DNA of 56,790 bases, taken from an uncultured Pseudoflavonifractor sp. (GTDB lineage Bacteria > Bacillota > Clostridia > Oscillospirales > Oscillospiraceae). The first letter of the stretch is position 1. The number at the start of each line of letters is the position of its first letter. A program made the translations under genes and the position numbers. The notes beneath the pieces are model-generated. The model was not told the DNA's origin. It did not search any database and worked only from the letters and a program-made list of their open reading frames with translations. The stretch lies in contig NZ_CALXEG010000014.1 in NCBI RefSeq assembly GCF_944387275.1, forward strand, positions 1 through 56,790, written 5' to 3'. This document shows, one piece after another, positions 1-10,509 of this stretch.

Positions 1-7
1 ATGAAAC

Positions 8-40
8 AGGAAACGGCATGACCGAAGCCATGCCGTTCCT
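8..40 (-). terminator. Probable terminator of the V-ATPase operon
   Basis: Inverted repeat AACGGCATG (12-20) / CATGCCGTT (29-37) with an 8-nt loop. Flanking AGG/CCT extends the stem after one bulged A. Read on the minus strand it lies about 85 nt past the subunit D stop and is followed by a modestly T-rich stretch (TTTCCTGTTTC), so it is an imperfect intrinsic terminator. Positions 41-123 hold nothing else I can recognise. Confidence 0.6.
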
Positions 41-123
41 GCGAAAACTTATTACTTTCTTATGACCCCCGGCCATGTGGCAGCGGGTATTTTTACACAT
101 TTCAGGTCCGGACTGTGGAAAAT

Positions 124-837
124 TCAGATCTCCTCCGGGCCCTCCGGATGGCCGCCGAAGGCCTCCACGGCCCGGGCGTCGGCCTCACGCTTCTCCTCGA
201 TGGCCTCCTTGAGGAGCATATCCTTCACCTTCATCAGGCGGATGGTGTTGGACCGCTCGTTCTCGTCCAGCTTCATGGAGATATACTTGATGGCCTCCTG
301 CATCTGGGGGATCTTCACATACTCCAGGGCGTTGACCCGGCGGCGGGTCTTTTCGATCTCCTCGGCCAGCAGCTGGGAGGTCTTTTCGATCTGGGCCAGG
401 CGGAGCATGTCCTGGAACACCCCCGCCAGGGCGTCCACCGCGTCGTCCAGCTCGCCGGAGGTGGCGGCGAAGCCATAGGGGTAGATCTCCCCGGCGTCGC
501 TGCTCTTGGTCTTGAAGTGGTACTCCGGCACGTTGACCGACATGATGTTGTGGAAGGTCATGTCCAGCTCCACGCTCTGCTTGGGGTAGAGCAGGGACTG
601 CTCCAGCATCTCGGCGGACATGAGGGCGGAGGCAACGGTGAAGGACCCGTGGGAGCGCATGAGCCCCTCCTCCACCTTTTTCCGCAGGGCGCGGTTCTCC
701 CGCACCACGTCCAGGAACTGCTTCATCAGCTCGTCCCGCTTGTCCTTGAGGAGCTTGTGGCCCCGCTGGGCGGTCTTGAGCCGGGTCTTCAGCCGGGTGA
801 GCTCCATCCGGGTGGGGTTTACATTGATGGCCGGCAA
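124..837 (-). CDS. ntpD: V-type ATP synthase/ATPase subunit D
   Basis: This is the central-stalk rotor subunit D, which turns inside the A3B3 head and couples ATP turnover to the membrane ring. The 237-aa product begins with the family hallmark VNPTRMELTRLK and is almost all helical with heptad-like charge patterns at both ends, as expected for the antiparallel coiled coil. I place the start on TTG (837): a perfect AAAGGAGG lies 8 nt upstream, while the first ATG is inside the conserved core. It is the last gene of the operon, 71 nt after subunit B. A hairpin (8-40) follows it. The identification is secure from sequence and operon position. Confidence 0.95.
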   Translation of the reverse strand: MPAINVNPTRMELTRLKTRLKTAQRGHKLLKDKRDELMKQFLDVVRENRALRKKVEEGLMRSHGSFTVASALMSAEMLEQSLLYPKQSVELDMTFHNIMSVNVPEYHFKTKSSDAGEIYPYGFAATSGELDDAVDALAGVFQDMLRLAQIEKTSQLLAEEIEKTRRRVNALEYVKIPQMQEAIKYISMKLDENERSNTIRLMKVKDMLLKEAIEEKREADARAVEAFGGHPEGPEEI

Positions 838-908
838 GGGATTCGCCTCCTTTCAAAGTCGGATTCGCCGGTCTGCCTCTCCGCCTGCTCCGGCGGAGAG
901 GTGGGGCG

Positions 909-2288
909 TCACTCCGCCTTCTTGGGGAGGTACTTGTCGATGAGCTCGGGCTTGATGCGCTTGAGCTCGCTTCTGGGCAGGATGCTCAGCAGCTCCCAGC
1001 CCAGGTTCAGGGTCTCCTCGATGGAGCGGTTCTCCTCGTTGCCCTGGGCCACGTACCGCTTCTCGAACTCGTCGGCGAACTTGGCGTACAGCAGGTCGGT
1101 GGGAGAGAGGGCGCTCTCGCCCAGGATGGACATGAGCTCCTTCATCTCCTTGCCGGTGGAGTAGGCGGCAAAGAGCTGGTTCATGGTGCCGGCGTGGTCC
1201 TCCCGGGTCTTGCCGGCGCCGATGCCCTTGTCCTTCAGACGGCTCAGGGAGGGCAGCACGTCCACGGGGGGGATGATGCCCTTGCGGTAGAGCTCACGGG
1301 AGAGGATGATCTGGCCCTCGGTGATATAGCCGGTCAGGTCGGGGATGGGGTGGGTCTTGTCGTCCTCGGGCATGGTGAGGATGGGGATCATGGTGATGGA
1401 GCCGGGGCAGCCCAGACGGCGGCCGGCCCGCTCGTACATGGTGGCCAGGTCGGTGTACAGGTAGCCGGGGTAGCCGCGGCGGCCCGGGACCTCCTTCTTG
1501 GCCGCGGACACCTCCCGGAGGGCCTCGGCGTAGTTGGTGATATCGGTGAGGATGACCAGCACGTGCATGCCCTTCTCAAAGGCCAGGTACTCGGCGGCGG
1601 TGAGGGCCATACGGGGCGTGGAGATGCGCTCCACGGCGGGATCGTTGGCCAGGTTGGTGAAGAGCACGGTGCGGTCGATGGCGCCGGTGCGGCGGAACTC
1701 CTCCACGAAGAAGTTGGACTCCTCGAAGGTGATGCCGATGGCGGCGAAGACCACGGCGAAGTTGGACGCGCCGTCCAGCACCTTGGCCTGGCGGGCGATC
1801 TGGGCGGCCAGGGCGGCGTGGGGCAGGCCGGAGCCGGAGAAGATGGGCAGCTTCTGGCCGCGGACCAGGGTGTTCAGACCGTCGATGGTGGAGATACCGG
1901 TCTGGATGAACTCGTTGGGGTAGTCCCGGGCGGCGGGGTTCATGGCCAGGCCGTTGATGTCCCGGCGCTCCTCAGGCAGGATCTCGGGGCCGCCGTCAAT
2001 GGGGCGGCCCATGCCGTTGAACACCCGGCCCAGCATGTCGCCGGACACCGCCAGCTCCAGGGGGTGGCCCAGGAAGCGGATGCGGGACTCCTTCAGGTTG
2101 ATGCCGGCGCTGGCCTCAAAGAGCTGGACCACGGCGTTGTCGCCGTTGACCTCCAGCACCTTGCAGCGGCGGACGTCCCCGTTGGGCAGCTGGATCTCGC
2201 CCAGCTCGTCGTAGGTGACGCCCTCCACCTTGCGCACCACCATCAGAGGGCCGTTGATCTCCTGTATGGTTTTATACTCGCGGATCAT
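909..2288 (-). CDS. ntpB: V-type ATP synthase/ATPase subunit B
   Basis: Non-catalytic nucleotide-binding-fold subunit of the A3B3 hexamer. The 459-aa length is normal for the family. It carries the family patterns [33 protein letters not shown] and [14 protein letters not shown] and lacks a Walker A P-loop, as B subunits do. Its ATG overlaps the stop of subunit A (ATGA), so the two are translationally coupled and would be made in equal amounts. The gene is followed by subunit D. Confidence 0.97.
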   Translation of the reverse strand: MIREYKTIQEINGPLMVVRKVEGVTYDELGEIQLPNGDVRRCKVLEVNGDNAVVQLFEASAGINLKESRIRFLGHPLELAVSGDMLGRVFNGMGRPIDGGPEILPEERRDINGLAMNPAARDYPNEFIQTGISTIDGLNTLVRGQKLPIFSGSGLPHAALAAQIARQAKVLDGASNFAVVFAAIGITFEESNFFVEEFRRTGAIDRTVLFTNLANDPAVERISTPRMALTAAEYLAFEKGMHVLVILTDITNYAEALREVSAAKKEVPGRRGYPGYLYTDLATMYERAGRRLGCPGSITMIPILTMPEDDKTHPIPDLTGYITEGQIILSRELYRKGIIPPVDVLPSLSRLKDKGIGAGKTREDHAGTMNQLFAAYSTGKEMKELMSILGESALSPTDLLYAKFADEFEKRYVAQGNEENRSIEETLNLGWELLSILPRSELKRIKPELIDKYLPKKAE

Positions 2289-4060
2289 GCCTCCGCCTCC
2301 CCTCTCTCGGCCACGGCCTCGATCTCCCGCTCCATCTGGGCGGCGATGTCGGCGTACTCGGCCTGATACGTGCTGCTCTCCACGCTCTTGGCCCGGCCGA
2401 TGCGCTCCCGGGACGGGATCTCAAAGAGGGCCTGCACGTCCGCCCCCCGGAGAATGGCGGCCCGGCAGAGGCTGTCATAGCGGAGGATCATGGCCAGCAA
2501 CTTCTCCTGCCGGTCGTACTCGGAGAAGCTGTCCACGTCCACAAAGGCGTTCTGCTGGAGGAAGTCCTCCCGGACCATCTTGGCCGTCTCCAGGGTGAGC
2601 TGGTCGGCGGGAGACAGGGAGTCCTTGCCCACCAGCTGGACGATCTCGTTCAGGCTGGCCTCCTCCTGGAGCAGGCTCATGGCCTTGTCCCGGTCGATGA
2701 GGAAGGTCTTGCCCAGATGCTCGTCAAACCAGGGCTTCAGGGAGTCCAGGTACAGGGAGTAGGAGTTGAGCCAGTTGATGGCGGGGAAATGGCGCTTGTA
2801 GGCCAGGCTGGCGTCCAGGGCCCAGAACACCTTGACGATGCGCATGGTGGCCTGGCTGACGGGCTCGGACAGGTCGCCGCCGGGAGGCGACACGGCGCCC
2901 ACGGCGGTCAGGCTGCCCCGGCGGTCCCCGTCGGAGCAGATGCAGGACACGCTGCCCGCCCGCTCGTAGAACTGGGCCAGGCGGCTGGACAGGTAGGCGG
3001 GGTAGCCCTCCTCGCCGGGCATCTCCTCCAGACGGCCGGACATCTCGCGCAGGGCCTCGGCCCAGCGGGAGGTGGAGTCGGCGATGACGGCCACGTCGTA
3101 GCCCATGTCGCGGAAGTACTCGGCGATGGTGATGCCGGTGTAGATGGACGCCTCACGGGCGGCCACGGGCATATCGGAGGTGTTGGCGATGAGCACGGTG
3201 CGCTTCATCAGGCTCTCGCCGGTGCGGGGGTCCTTCAGCTCGGGGAACTCCCGCAGCACGTCGGTCATCTCGTTGCCGCGCTCGCCGCAGCCGATGTAGA
3301 TGACGATGTCCACGTCGGCCCACTTGGCCAGCTGGTGCTGCACCACGGTCTTGCCCGAGCCGAAGGGGCCGGGAACGGCGGCGGTGCCGCCCTTGGCGAT
3401 GGGGAACATGGTGTCGATGATGCGCTGGCCGGAGCACAGGGGAGCCTTGGGGGGGTATTTGTGCTTGTAGGGGCGGCCCACACGGACGGGCCACTTCTGC
3501 ATCATGGTCAGCTCATGCTTGTCGCCGTTCTCGTCCCGGAGGACGGCCACGGTGTCCAGCACGGTGAAGGACCCGGCCTGGATGGACTCGATGGTGCCCT
3601 TCAGGCCCACGGGGACCATGATCTTGTGGAGCACCACGGCGGTCTCCTGGACGGTGCCGATGACGTCGCCGGCGGACACAGCGGCCCCGGCCTCAACAGT
3701 GGGGGTGAAGTCCCACTTCTTCTCCCGGCTCAGGGCGGGCACCTGCATGCCGCGCTGGATGGTGGCCCCGGCGATCTTCATGATCTCCTCCAAGGGGCGC
3801 TGGATGCCGTCGTAAATGTTCTCAATCAGGCCGGGGCCCAGCTCCACGGACAGAGGGGCGCCGGTGGTCTCCACCACAGCGCCGGGGCCCAGGCCGGAGG
3901 TCTCCTCGTAGACCTGGATGGAGGCCGAATCCCCGTTCATGGTGAGGATCTCTCCGATGAGCTTCTGCTCGCCCACCCGGACCACGTCGGCCATGTTGGC
4001 GTCGGACAGGCCCGCGGCCACCACCAGGGGGCCCGAGACCTTGACGATTTTTCCGCTCAA
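2285..4060 (-). CDS. ntpA: V-type ATP synthase/ATPase catalytic subunit A
   Basis: Catalytic subunit of the V1 head. The 591-aa protein has the beta-barrel N-terminus, the A-type non-homologous insert (about 110-190) and the P-loop GPFGSGKT at residues 231-238, followed by the GCGERGNEM and [17 protein letters not shown] catalytic segments. The third P-loop residues differ slightly from the common GAFGCGKT, but the catalytic Lys and Thr are kept. The stop overlaps the start of subunit B. The 111-nt gap upstream (4061-4171) to subunit F is the longest inside the operon; I see no promoter or terminator in it. Confidence 0.97.
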   Translation of the reverse strand: MSGKIVKVSGPLVVAAGLSDANMADVVRVGEQKLIGEILTMNGDSASIQVYEETSGLGPGAVVETTGAPLSVELGPGLIENIYDGIQRPLEEIMKIAGATIQRGMQVPALSREKKWDFTPTVEAGAAVSAGDVIGTVQETAVVLHKIMVPVGLKGTIESIQAGSFTVLDTVAVLRDENGDKHELTMMQKWPVRVGRPYKHKYPPKAPLCSGQRIIDTMFPIAKGGTAAVPGPFGSGKTVVQHQLAKWADVDIVIYIGCGERGNEMTDVLREFPELKDPRTGESLMKRTVLIANTSDMPVAAREASIYTGITIAEYFRDMGYDVAVIADSTSRWAEALREMSGRLEEMPGEEGYPAYLSSRLAQFYERAGSVSCICSDGDRRGSLTAVGAVSPPGGDLSEPVSQATMRIVKVFWALDASLAYKRHFPAINWLNSYSLYLDSLKPWFDEHLGKTFLIDRDKAMSLLQEEASLNEIVQLVGKDSLSPADQLTLETAKMVREDFLQQNAFVDVDSFSEYDRQEKLLAMILRYDSLCRAAILRGADVQALFEIPSRERIGRAKSVESSTYQAEYADIAAQMEREIEAVAERGEAEA

Positions 4061-4171
4061 TGTTTCAACCTTCTTTCTGACAAACGCTCAGGCGCGCGAA
4101 GCTCCAATATGCGCGCTCCGGCGCTTCAGGTCTGAATTGGTAAGGTGACAGGTTTGCCGGTGGATGGGCTT

Positions 4172-4486
4172 TTATAAGATGTCGGCGCCCACGGCCCGCT
4201 CCACGGCGATTCTGATGTTGTCCATGCCGATGCCCAGGCTGCCGGCCTTGCCGGGGATGAGGATGATGGCCGGGGTCAGCTCGTCCTTGTAGCGGTCGAT
4301 CTCCGGGCCCATCTCGGCGGCGTACTGCTCGGTGAGGTACACCACGGCGCAGTTCTCCTTGGCCAGGCGGTGGAGGATGGTCTTGGCCTCCTCCACGGTC
4401 TCGGCGGGGCAGACCTCCAGCCCCAGGGCCTTGAAGCCCATGACGCTCTCCCGGTCCCCCAGGACGGCGATTTTCCAGTTAGACAT
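4172..4486 (-). CDS. ntpG: V-type ATP synthase/ATPase subunit F
   Basis: Small Rossmann-like subunit of the central stalk (called NtpG in Enterococcus hirae, F elsewhere), which sits with D on the rotor axis. The 104-aa product starts MSNWKIAVLGDRES and shows the F-type patterns VMGFKALGLEV, the central YLTEQYAAE strand-helix and IILIPGK. I chose ATG 4486; an in-frame GTG at 4495 lies closer to a possible ribosome site (GGAAAGG), so three extra residues are possible. The start lies inside the end of subunit C, indicating coupling. Confidence 0.92.
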   Translation of the reverse strand: MSNWKIAVLGDRESVMGFKALGLEVCPAETVEEAKTILHRLAKENCAVVYLTEQYAAEMGPEIDRYKDELTPAIILIPGKAGSLGIGMDNIRIAVERAVGADIL

Positions 4487-5477
4487 AGCTCTCACGCAGC
4501 CTTTCCCGGATGGTATCCGCGTCCAGCCCGGCCAGACGGCCGGAGAGGATGACCCGCACGTTGGTCAGCTCGGTCTCCCGGGCGGCCAGGTAGCCGATGA
4601 GGGGGGCCTCGCCGAAGGCCACGTACCGGGCCCCCGCCAGGTAGGCGGTGACGGCGTCGTCACAGAGCTTCTCAAAGTGGGTGAGCCGTCCCCCCGCAAT
4701 GGCGGCGGTGCCGGCGGCGGCCGCATCCCGCAGGGCGGAGGTGGTGTAGATCTCCTCGATGGAGCCGCCGGAGGACACGGCGGAGAGGATCCGCCCGGTG
4801 TCCACGTTGCCGCCCCGGAAGAGGACGCCCTTGAGGAACTCCGCCCCCTTGCCCATGCGCAGGGTACGCACCACGCTGCGCAGGTTGGCCGCGTCCACGG
4901 TGATGCGGACGTACCCGGCCAGGAAGGCGCTGCCCGACTTGCTGGCGATGTCGGCCATGTCGGCGTAGCAGGCCCGGTCCAGCACGAAGTCGGCCAGCTG
5001 GGGGTCGCCGGTGGTGCCCAGCACCTCCCGGGCCTCCCCGGCGGCGGCCTGGAGGATACCCGGCAGGCCCCGCAGGTCGCCGGAGCGGAGCTTCTCCGTC
5101 AGCTCCTCCACGCTCACCCGGCCGGCGGACACCAGAAGCCGCTCCGGGTCCACCCCCATGGCCTCGGCCTTGAGCAGGGTCTTGATGTTGTGGTAGTCGT
5201 ATTTGACCTTGAAAACCTCCAGAATCTCCGGATGAGGGGCGGAGGAGGTGAGATCCTTCAGCGTCTTGTCCCGCTCCTGGGTCAGCACCCGGTCCAGCTC
5301 ATCCAGATCCACTCTGGGCATGTCGGGCCAGCCGCACTCGGTGAGGACCTTGACCGCGTCCTCCGGCGTTCTGGCCTCCAGCATGCGCTCCAGCCGCTCG
5401 CCGTTGAGGAGGTTGCGCTCCATGGACTTGATGCGGGTGGAGAGGAAGAGGTAGTCGGTGTCTTTGATCTTTGGCAA
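4479..5477 (-). CDS. ntpC: V-type ATP synthase/ATPase subunit C
   Basis: Subunit C (the d-type stalk-to-ring adaptor) joins the D/F rotor shaft to the membrane K ring. The 332-aa protein opens with the family-typical TDYLFLSTRIKSMERNLL and then forms three similar all-helical thirds (for example KYDYHNIKTLLKAEAMG and ITVDAANLRSVVRTLRMG). The start is TTG at 5477, supported by AAAGGAGG 9 nt upstream; it is the second TTG-started gene in this operon. It overlaps subunit F by 8 nt. Confidence 0.94.
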   Translation of the reverse strand: MPKIKDTDYLFLSTRIKSMERNLLNGERLERMLEARTPEDAVKVLTECGWPDMPRVDLDELDRVLTQERDKTLKDLTSSAPHPEILEVFKVKYDYHNIKTLLKAEAMGVDPERLLVSAGRVSVEELTEKLRSGDLRGLPGILQAAAGEAREVLGTTGDPQLADFVLDRACYADMADIASKSGSAFLAGYVRITVDAANLRSVVRTLRMGKGAEFLKGVLFRGGNVDTGRILSAVSSGGSIEEIYTTSALRDAAAAGTAAIAGGRLTHFEKLCDDAVTAYLAGARYVAFGEAPLIGYLAARETELTNVRVILSGRLAGLDADTIRERLRESYV

Positions 5478-5540
5478 GCCGTGATTCCTCCTTTCGAGAG
5501 GAAGTGATTCCGGGCGGCTCTCCCGCCCCGGGCTGGGAAA

Positions 5541-6227
5541 TTAGTCGAAGAGGACCTTGGCCACCTCGCCGGAGATGTTCTCCCGCTGGAGGCGGACCAG
5601 AGTCTCAAAGGTACAGTTGGTCTCCACGTCGCCGTCGGACAGGATGATGCCGCCCTTGATGGGCCGGGTCTCCTCGGCCAGGGTGAGCATGCCGGTGCCC
5701 GCCAGGATGGCGGAGGCGCCGGTGACCACCTTGTCCAGGATGGCGCCGGCCTTGGTGTCGGTCAGGTCGTTGGGGAGACGGGGGGCCACCTTGCGGGCCA
5801 GGGCGTCGTTGGCCTTGGTGACCACGGCCTTGCCCACCCGGTTGCGGTCCTTCTGGGAGAAGATGACCTTCTCCCGGCCGGTGCGGGCGGCCTTGACGGC
5901 CAGGGCGGCCAGGAGCTCGATGTACTCCTCGTCGGGGAGGGTACACAGCTTTTCCAGCGCCATGGTGAAGGCCTCGTCCAGCACCTCCTGCTTGGCGGCC
6001 AGGACCAGCTTGCGGGATTCCATCTCCGCCATGCTCTCCAGCCGCTTTTCCCGCTCGGCGGCGGCGCTCTCACCCCGGGCCACGATGGCGGCGCTCTCCT
6101 TGTCCGCCTGCTCCCGGCAGCGGCGGGTGATCTCGTCGGCCTGAGTCCGGGCGGTGGTCAGGACCTCGTTGATCTCCCGCTGGGCGTCGTCCTCCATGCG
6201 CTGGGTAATCTTTTCAATTCCATTCAT
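5541..6227 (-). CDS. ntpE: V-type ATP synthase/ATPase subunit E
   Basis: Peripheral-stalk subunit E, which with the G/H subunit forms the stator that holds the head still. The 228-aa protein has a long charged N-terminal helix (about 1-100, rich in Glu, Arg and Ala, suited to a coiled coil) followed by a compact C-terminal domain containing GGIILSDGDVETNCTFETL, which is diagnostic for the family. It lies 11 nt after subunit K and 63 nt before subunit C. Confidence 0.94.
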   Translation of the reverse strand: MNGIEKITQRMEDDAQREINEVLTTARTQADEITRRCREQADKESAAIVARGESAAAEREKRLESMAEMESRKLVLAAKQEVLDEAFTMALEKLCTLPDEEYIELLAALAVKAARTGREKVIFSQKDRNRVGKAVVTKANDALARKVAPRLPNDLTDTKAGAILDKVVTGASAILAGTGMLTLAEETRPIKGGIILSDGDVETNCTFETLVRLQRENISGEVAKVLFD

Positions 6228-6238
6228 GGCGTTTCACC

Positions 6239-6724
<486 letters not shown>

Positions 6725-8695
6725 TTATTCCTCCTCAATGATATCCACGTATTTGGTATTGTAGGTCATGGGCTGGAAGGCCTGGCCGCCCTCCTCGTAG
6801 AACTTGCCGAAGAACTCCAGGTACTGGAGTCGGGCCGCGTGGACATAGGTGCCGATGATGTTGACGCCCACGTTGAACACGTGGCCGATAAGGAACACCA
6901 CCACGAACAAAATGACGCCGCCCACGCTCAGACCGCCCAGGGTACCCAGGGTGTTCATTACGCTGGCGATGACAGAGGTGGCCAGCATGAGGGCCATCAG
7001 ACGGGAGTAGGACAGCACGTCGGACAGCCAGCTGGTCACGTCATACAGGCTGGCCACGCCGCCGAACAGCTTGCCGAAGAAGCCCCGCTTGGTGTGGCCC
7101 TGGGTGGCGATGAGGATAACGCAGCCCACCAGGATCCACCACCAGGGCTGGCCGGCGGCCACCAGGCCGATGGACCCGAAGAAGAGCCACCAGGGCACCA
7201 CATCCAGCAGTCCGTCGGCGGGATGGCCGTCCCGGAAGCACATATAGATGTGGATGCACTGGCCGAACACCAGCTGGATTACGCCGATGACCACAGCCAT
7301 AATCAGGGTGGTCATGGGGTCGTTGATGGGGTTGACGATAATACCGTTGCTGAAGGTCTGGAGCCACTGAGGCAGTCCCTCCATCGGGATGCCGAACATC
7401 TGCTCAGCCACCTTGGGGATCACGTCGCCGAAGAATCCGCCGGTAAAGATGCCGCAGATGAAGGTGGAGATGCCCATATACTGGCCCAAACGGAACATAT
7501 AGCCCATCGTGCCCTTGGGGTTGTACTTCCTGGTGATGACAAAGCTGATGGCCCAGATGATGATGCCGTAGGCCACGTCAGCGAACATAAAACCGAAGAA
7601 GAACAGGAAAAACCAGAAGATCAGGGGGTTGGGGTCGATACCCCGGTAGGCGGGCAGGGAGTACATCTCGGTGACCATGTTGATGGGGGTCATCCACTTG
7701 GGGTTGTGGAGCAGGATGGGGGGCTCCTCCTCTTCCAGGGGGTCGGAGGTCTCCCAGGCGCAGGCGAATTTCAGCATCTCCGACTCGGCCCTGGGGATGC
7801 CCGGCTCGCTGATCCACCCCTCCAGGAACACCACGGTGCCGTTGGTGAGCAGGCGCTCCTTGGCGCTCTCCTTGCTCAGCTCGGCGGTCAGCCGGTCGGC
7901 GCACACCTGGAGATCCCGGCGGCAGTCCGCCATGGCGGCGATCTCCCCGGCTGTCTTCTCCCGGCGGGCCCGGAGTTCCTCCAGCTCGCCGTCAATGCGG
8001 GCGATGTTCTCCTCCGCCGTACCGTTGAGATCCTTGAAGGTGACGGTGGAGAAGGACCAGGGGCGGACGGTCTCGGTGACGGTCTCCGCCTCGGCCCGGT
8101 GACACATGATAAGCAGATACTGCAATTCCCGGTCGGCGCTGACGGGGAACAGCTCCGCCGAGGGGGCCGCCTGGGCCAGCGCCTGGCGGACCTCCCTCAA
8201 GTCCACCGCCGCGGGGCAGGTGTGGAAGGAGACCCGGGCGTGCTCCGTGCCGCCGGTGTTCAGGTTCAGGTCCAGGCCGGACCAGGGCACCAGACTGGCC
8301 CGTTGGCCGGTGAGCCGGTTATCCTGGGTGAACAGCTGGGAGATGCGCTGCACCCGGGTGTTGATCTCCGCCGCGCTGTGGAGGGCGGAGTTCATGGCCG
8401 CGTCGCTCATGAACTCCTGTTCCTTGATGGTGCGGCGGTGGATGAACAGGCCTTTTTTCTCGGGCGCGTACTTCTGCAGGGCTTCCAGCGCACCGTTGAC
8501 GGCGTTCTGCCTGGCCTTCACATCGCTCAGAGCGGAGGTATCCCGCTTGAGCAGGGCCATCCACTCCGGGTCGCTGAGCTCCGCCTGGGGCTCGGTGACC
8601 TCCACACACCCGGCGTGCAGCAGCCGCTGGAGCAGCTCGTCCCGCTGGGAGGCCAGGGCGATGACCCGCAGCCGTTTCATCTTGACGATGGCCAT
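6725..8695 (-). CDS. ntpI: V-type ATP synthase/ATPase subunit I (a-type stator)
   Basis: Membrane stator subunit that provides the ion half-channels against the K ring. The 656-aa protein has a soluble helical N-terminal half (to about residue 345) starting MAIVKMKRLRVIAL, then a C-terminal half with seven to eight membrane segments, including GFMFADVAYGIIIW and the conserved SDVLSYSRLMALMLATSV, which contains the essential Arg facing the rotor Glu. Its ATG overlaps the previous stop by one base (TAATG). Confidence 0.95.
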   Translation of the reverse strand: MAIVKMKRLRVIALASQRDELLQRLLHAGCVEVTEPQAELSDPEWMALLKRDTSALSDVKARQNAVNGALEALQKYAPEKKGLFIHRRTIKEQEFMSDAAMNSALHSAAEINTRVQRISQLFTQDNRLTGQRASLVPWSGLDLNLNTGGTEHARVSFHTCPAAVDLREVRQALAQAAPSAELFPVSADRELQYLLIMCHRAEAETVTETVRPWSFSTVTFKDLNGTAEENIARIDGELEELRARREKTAGEIAAMADCRRDLQVCADRLTAELSKESAKERLLTNGTVVFLEGWISEPGIPRAESEMLKFACAWETSDPLEEEEPPILLHNPKWMTPINMVTEMYSLPAYRGIDPNPLIFWFFLFFFGFMFADVAYGIIIWAISFVITRKYNPKGTMGYMFRLGQYMGISTFICGIFTGGFFGDVIPKVAEQMFGIPMEGLPQWLQTFSNGIIVNPINDPMTTLIMAVVIGVIQLVFGQCIHIYMCFRDGHPADGLLDVVPWWLFFGSIGLVAAGQPWWWILVGCVILIATQGHTKRGFFGKLFGGVASLYDVTSWLSDVLSYSRLMALMLATSVIASVMNTLGTLGGLSVGGVILFVVVFLIGHVFNVGVNIIGTYVHAARLQYLEFFGKFYEEGGQAFQPMTYNTKYVDIIEEE

Positions 8696-9009
8696 TAGAT
8701 GCTCACAACCCTTCCGACTATCAGTTCCACCGCCGCCGGCAGCCGCTCACGGGCGGCAGACCGGAGCGCATCACAGGCGCTGCGCTTTTCCGCCAGGATC
8801 TCTTCGGTACGGCGGGCTGCGCGGCTCTCCGCCTGGGCCATGGCCTCCTTGGCCTGGGCCTCGGCCTGGGCGTTGGCCTGCTCGATCAGTGCCCGCCCTG
8901 CCTTTTCCGCGTCGGATACCAGCTTTTTGGCCTCAGCGGCCGCGCCTGCCCGACGGGACTGGGTGTCCTGCTCTGCCTCCGTGATCTTTTTCATCGCTTC
9001 CAGGGACAT
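8695..9009 (-). CDS. ntpF: V-type ATPase subunit G/H (peripheral stalk coiled coil)
   Basis: A 104-aa, Ala/Glu/Lys-rich helical protein of the V-ATPase G/H type; it pairs with subunit E in the peripheral stalk. Heptad spacing runs through the middle (ATEAKKLVSDAEKAGRALIE-like pattern), and the C-terminus ends in a short hydrophobic AAVELIVGRVV segment that is typical of this group. It is the first gene of the operon, which then matches the E. hirae order ntpF-I-K-E-C-G-A-B-D; no ntpH or ntpJ equivalent is present here. A strong promoter lies 57-85 nt upstream. Confidence 0.88.
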   Translation of the reverse strand: MSLEAMKKITEAEQDTQSRRAGAAAEAKKLVSDAEKAGRALIEQANAQAEAQAKEAMAQAESRAARRTEEILAEKRSACDALRSAARERLPAAVELIVGRVVSI

Positions 9010-9065
9010 GATTTCACCGCCTTCCAGTGTGGGACCTTCAAATTAAATTCTCCCACTTATATAGA

Positions 9066-9094
9066 ATAATAGACGAGTCCGCAATAGATTGCAA
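9066..9094 (-). promoter_or_regulatory. Sigma-A-type promoter of the V-ATPase operon
   Basis: On the minus strand: -35 TTGCAA (9089-9094), a 17-nt spacer, -10 TATTAT (9066-9071). It sits just upstream of the first ATPase gene and downstream of the terminator at 9212-9252, so the ATPase operon is its own unit. Between 9095 and 9211 I see only AT-rich spacer. Confidence 0.8.
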
Positions 9095-9211
9095 GCATTT
9101 TTACCCGAAACGCTCTGCTCCAACCGGTTGTATTTTGGCAGAAACAGCACAATCAAATTCTTTTTTATGCTGCCAAATAATTTTTCTTGCTTTTTCCGTC
9201 ATCTTTTTCCC

Positions 9212-9252
9212 ACGAAAAAAAGATGTGAAACACAGGTGTGTTTCACATCTTT
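9212..9252 (-). terminator. Strong intrinsic terminator of the DUF4015-like gene
   Basis: Perfect inverted repeat AAAGATGTGAAACACA (9219-9234) / TGTGTTTCACATCTTT (9237-9252), followed on the minus strand by a T run. It lies 16 nt after the stop of the 9268-10404 gene and separates it from the ATPase operon. Confidence 0.92.
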
Positions 9253-9267
9253 GTGAAGATATTCTGC

Positions 9268-10404
9268 TTATTGGGGCAGTACGGCCCAGCTGTAGGGCAG
9301 GTCTCCGATGGGGGCCTGGTCCAGGATGACCACCAGGTTCTCCTCCGGGTTCTCCATGCCCGCCTCCCGCAGGGCGGGGTAGTAGTCCGCCGGGTCGCCG
9401 CCGTCCAGCTTCACATAGAGCCGGTCCGCCGCGGCGCACAGGCCGGACAGAGTCTGGCCGCTGAGGGGATTGCTCCCCTGCGCCAGGGTGGTCTTGTCGG
9501 TGACAATGGACAACAGCGGCGCGTTCTCCCCGGTGCCGATAGCCTGGCGCACCTGCTGATAGAAGGCGTCTACCGTCTGGCTGAAGGTGTCCGGGTTGTA
9601 CCGGTCCCCGGTGAGGATCAGGGACAGGTCGCCCTCGGTGGGGAAGGCGGCGTAGTCCAGGATGATCTCGTCAAAGCCCAGGCCGGCCAGCTCGCTGCAC
9701 ACGCCGGCCAGATAGGCCCGCACGTCGGCGTTCTCCGGGGTCATCCAGCGGATCTCCCCGGGGCCCCGCCAGTTGCCGATGCTGGTGCGCAGGGCCAGCT
9801 GGTTGTTCTGGTAGGGGGCGGTGTTGTCCCGGAAGCAGGACACATAGGCCGCCGTGTCCATGGCGGAGCACAGAGCGGTCAGGTCCCCGTTGCGGGCGGT
9901 ATCCGCCGAAGAGGCCCCCACGGACTGGGCCACCGTCTGGGCGGAGGTGTACCCCAGCAGGCCGTCGATGCCCTTCATGGTCAGGATGGGGGCGGCGTCG
10001 CTGCCGCCGGTATAGGCCGTCAGGTCCAGTCCTCCCGCCGCGTACAGGTTCTGCACTCCGCCGCCGGCGATCAGGCTGTCGGGCAGGGCCACCGCCCGGG
10101 TGTACACCGGTTCAGGCTCCGGCGAGGGCGTGGGCTCCGGCGTGGGCGAGGGAGAGACCACCACGATGGACGGGGTCTCCTCGGTCTCGCTGGGCGGCGG
10201 GGATTCCTCCTCCCGGTTCAGGAAGGGCAGGTCAAAGTAGATGCCCCCGGTGGAGGAGACCACCATATACCGCTGGAGGAAGAAAAAGGCCCCCACCAGC
10301 AGCACCAGCACCACGGCCAGCACGGCGATCACGAACTTCAAAAAGGTACGGAGCTTGGACTTGCCCCGGTAGGCCCCGTATCCGTAGTGATTCCTTCTTC
10401 TCAT
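9268..10404 (-). CDS. Membrane-anchored DUF4015-like putative glycoside hydrolase
   Basis: The 378-aa protein has a basic N-terminus, one membrane helix (about 24-48), a Pro/Ser/Thr/Glu-rich linker (about 72-98, PTPEPTPSPEPEP) and an extracellular domain. The domain ends with the TIM-barrel-like pattern ELAGLGFDEIILDYAAFP, which resembles the DUF4015 (GH13-like putative glycosyl hydrolase) family, together with an upstream WMTPEN segment. The Asp in LDYAAFP would sit at a barrel strand end as in that family. Substrate unknown; cell-wall or exopolysaccharide is a guess. It lies downstream of the MarR gene in the same direction, 105 nt apart, and ends at a strong terminator. Confidence 0.65.
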   Translation of the reverse strand: MRRRNHYGYGAYRGKSKLRTFLKFVIAVLAVVLVLLVGAFFFLQRYMVVSSTGGIYFDLPFLNREEESPPPSETEETPSIVVVSPSPTPEPTPSPEPEPVYTRAVALPDSLIAGGGVQNLYAAGGLDLTAYTGGSDAAPILTMKGIDGLLGYTSAQTVAQSVGASSADTARNGDLTALCSAMDTAAYVSCFRDNTAPYQNNQLALRTSIGNWRGPGEIRWMTPENADVRAYLAGVCSELAGLGFDEIILDYAAFPTEGDLSLILTGDRYNPDTFSQTVDAFYQQVRQAIGTGENAPLLSIVTDKTTLAQGSNPLSGQTLSGLCAAADRLYVKLDGGDPADYYPALREAGMENPEENLVVILDQAPIGDLPYSWAVLPQ

Positions 10405-10509
10405 GGAAATGTCCGTCCTTTCCCGGTCAGCTCAGTTCTGCCGGTTCCATAATACCCCGTGTGCAGGTATCATATCACATGCCGGGAAAAAAAGCATCCC
10501 CTTTTGGTC

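Noticed and set aside
9095-9211. Small gene in the spacer between the terminator and the V-ATPase promoter
   Set aside because: Short AT-rich sequence with no ribosome site and no conserved product.
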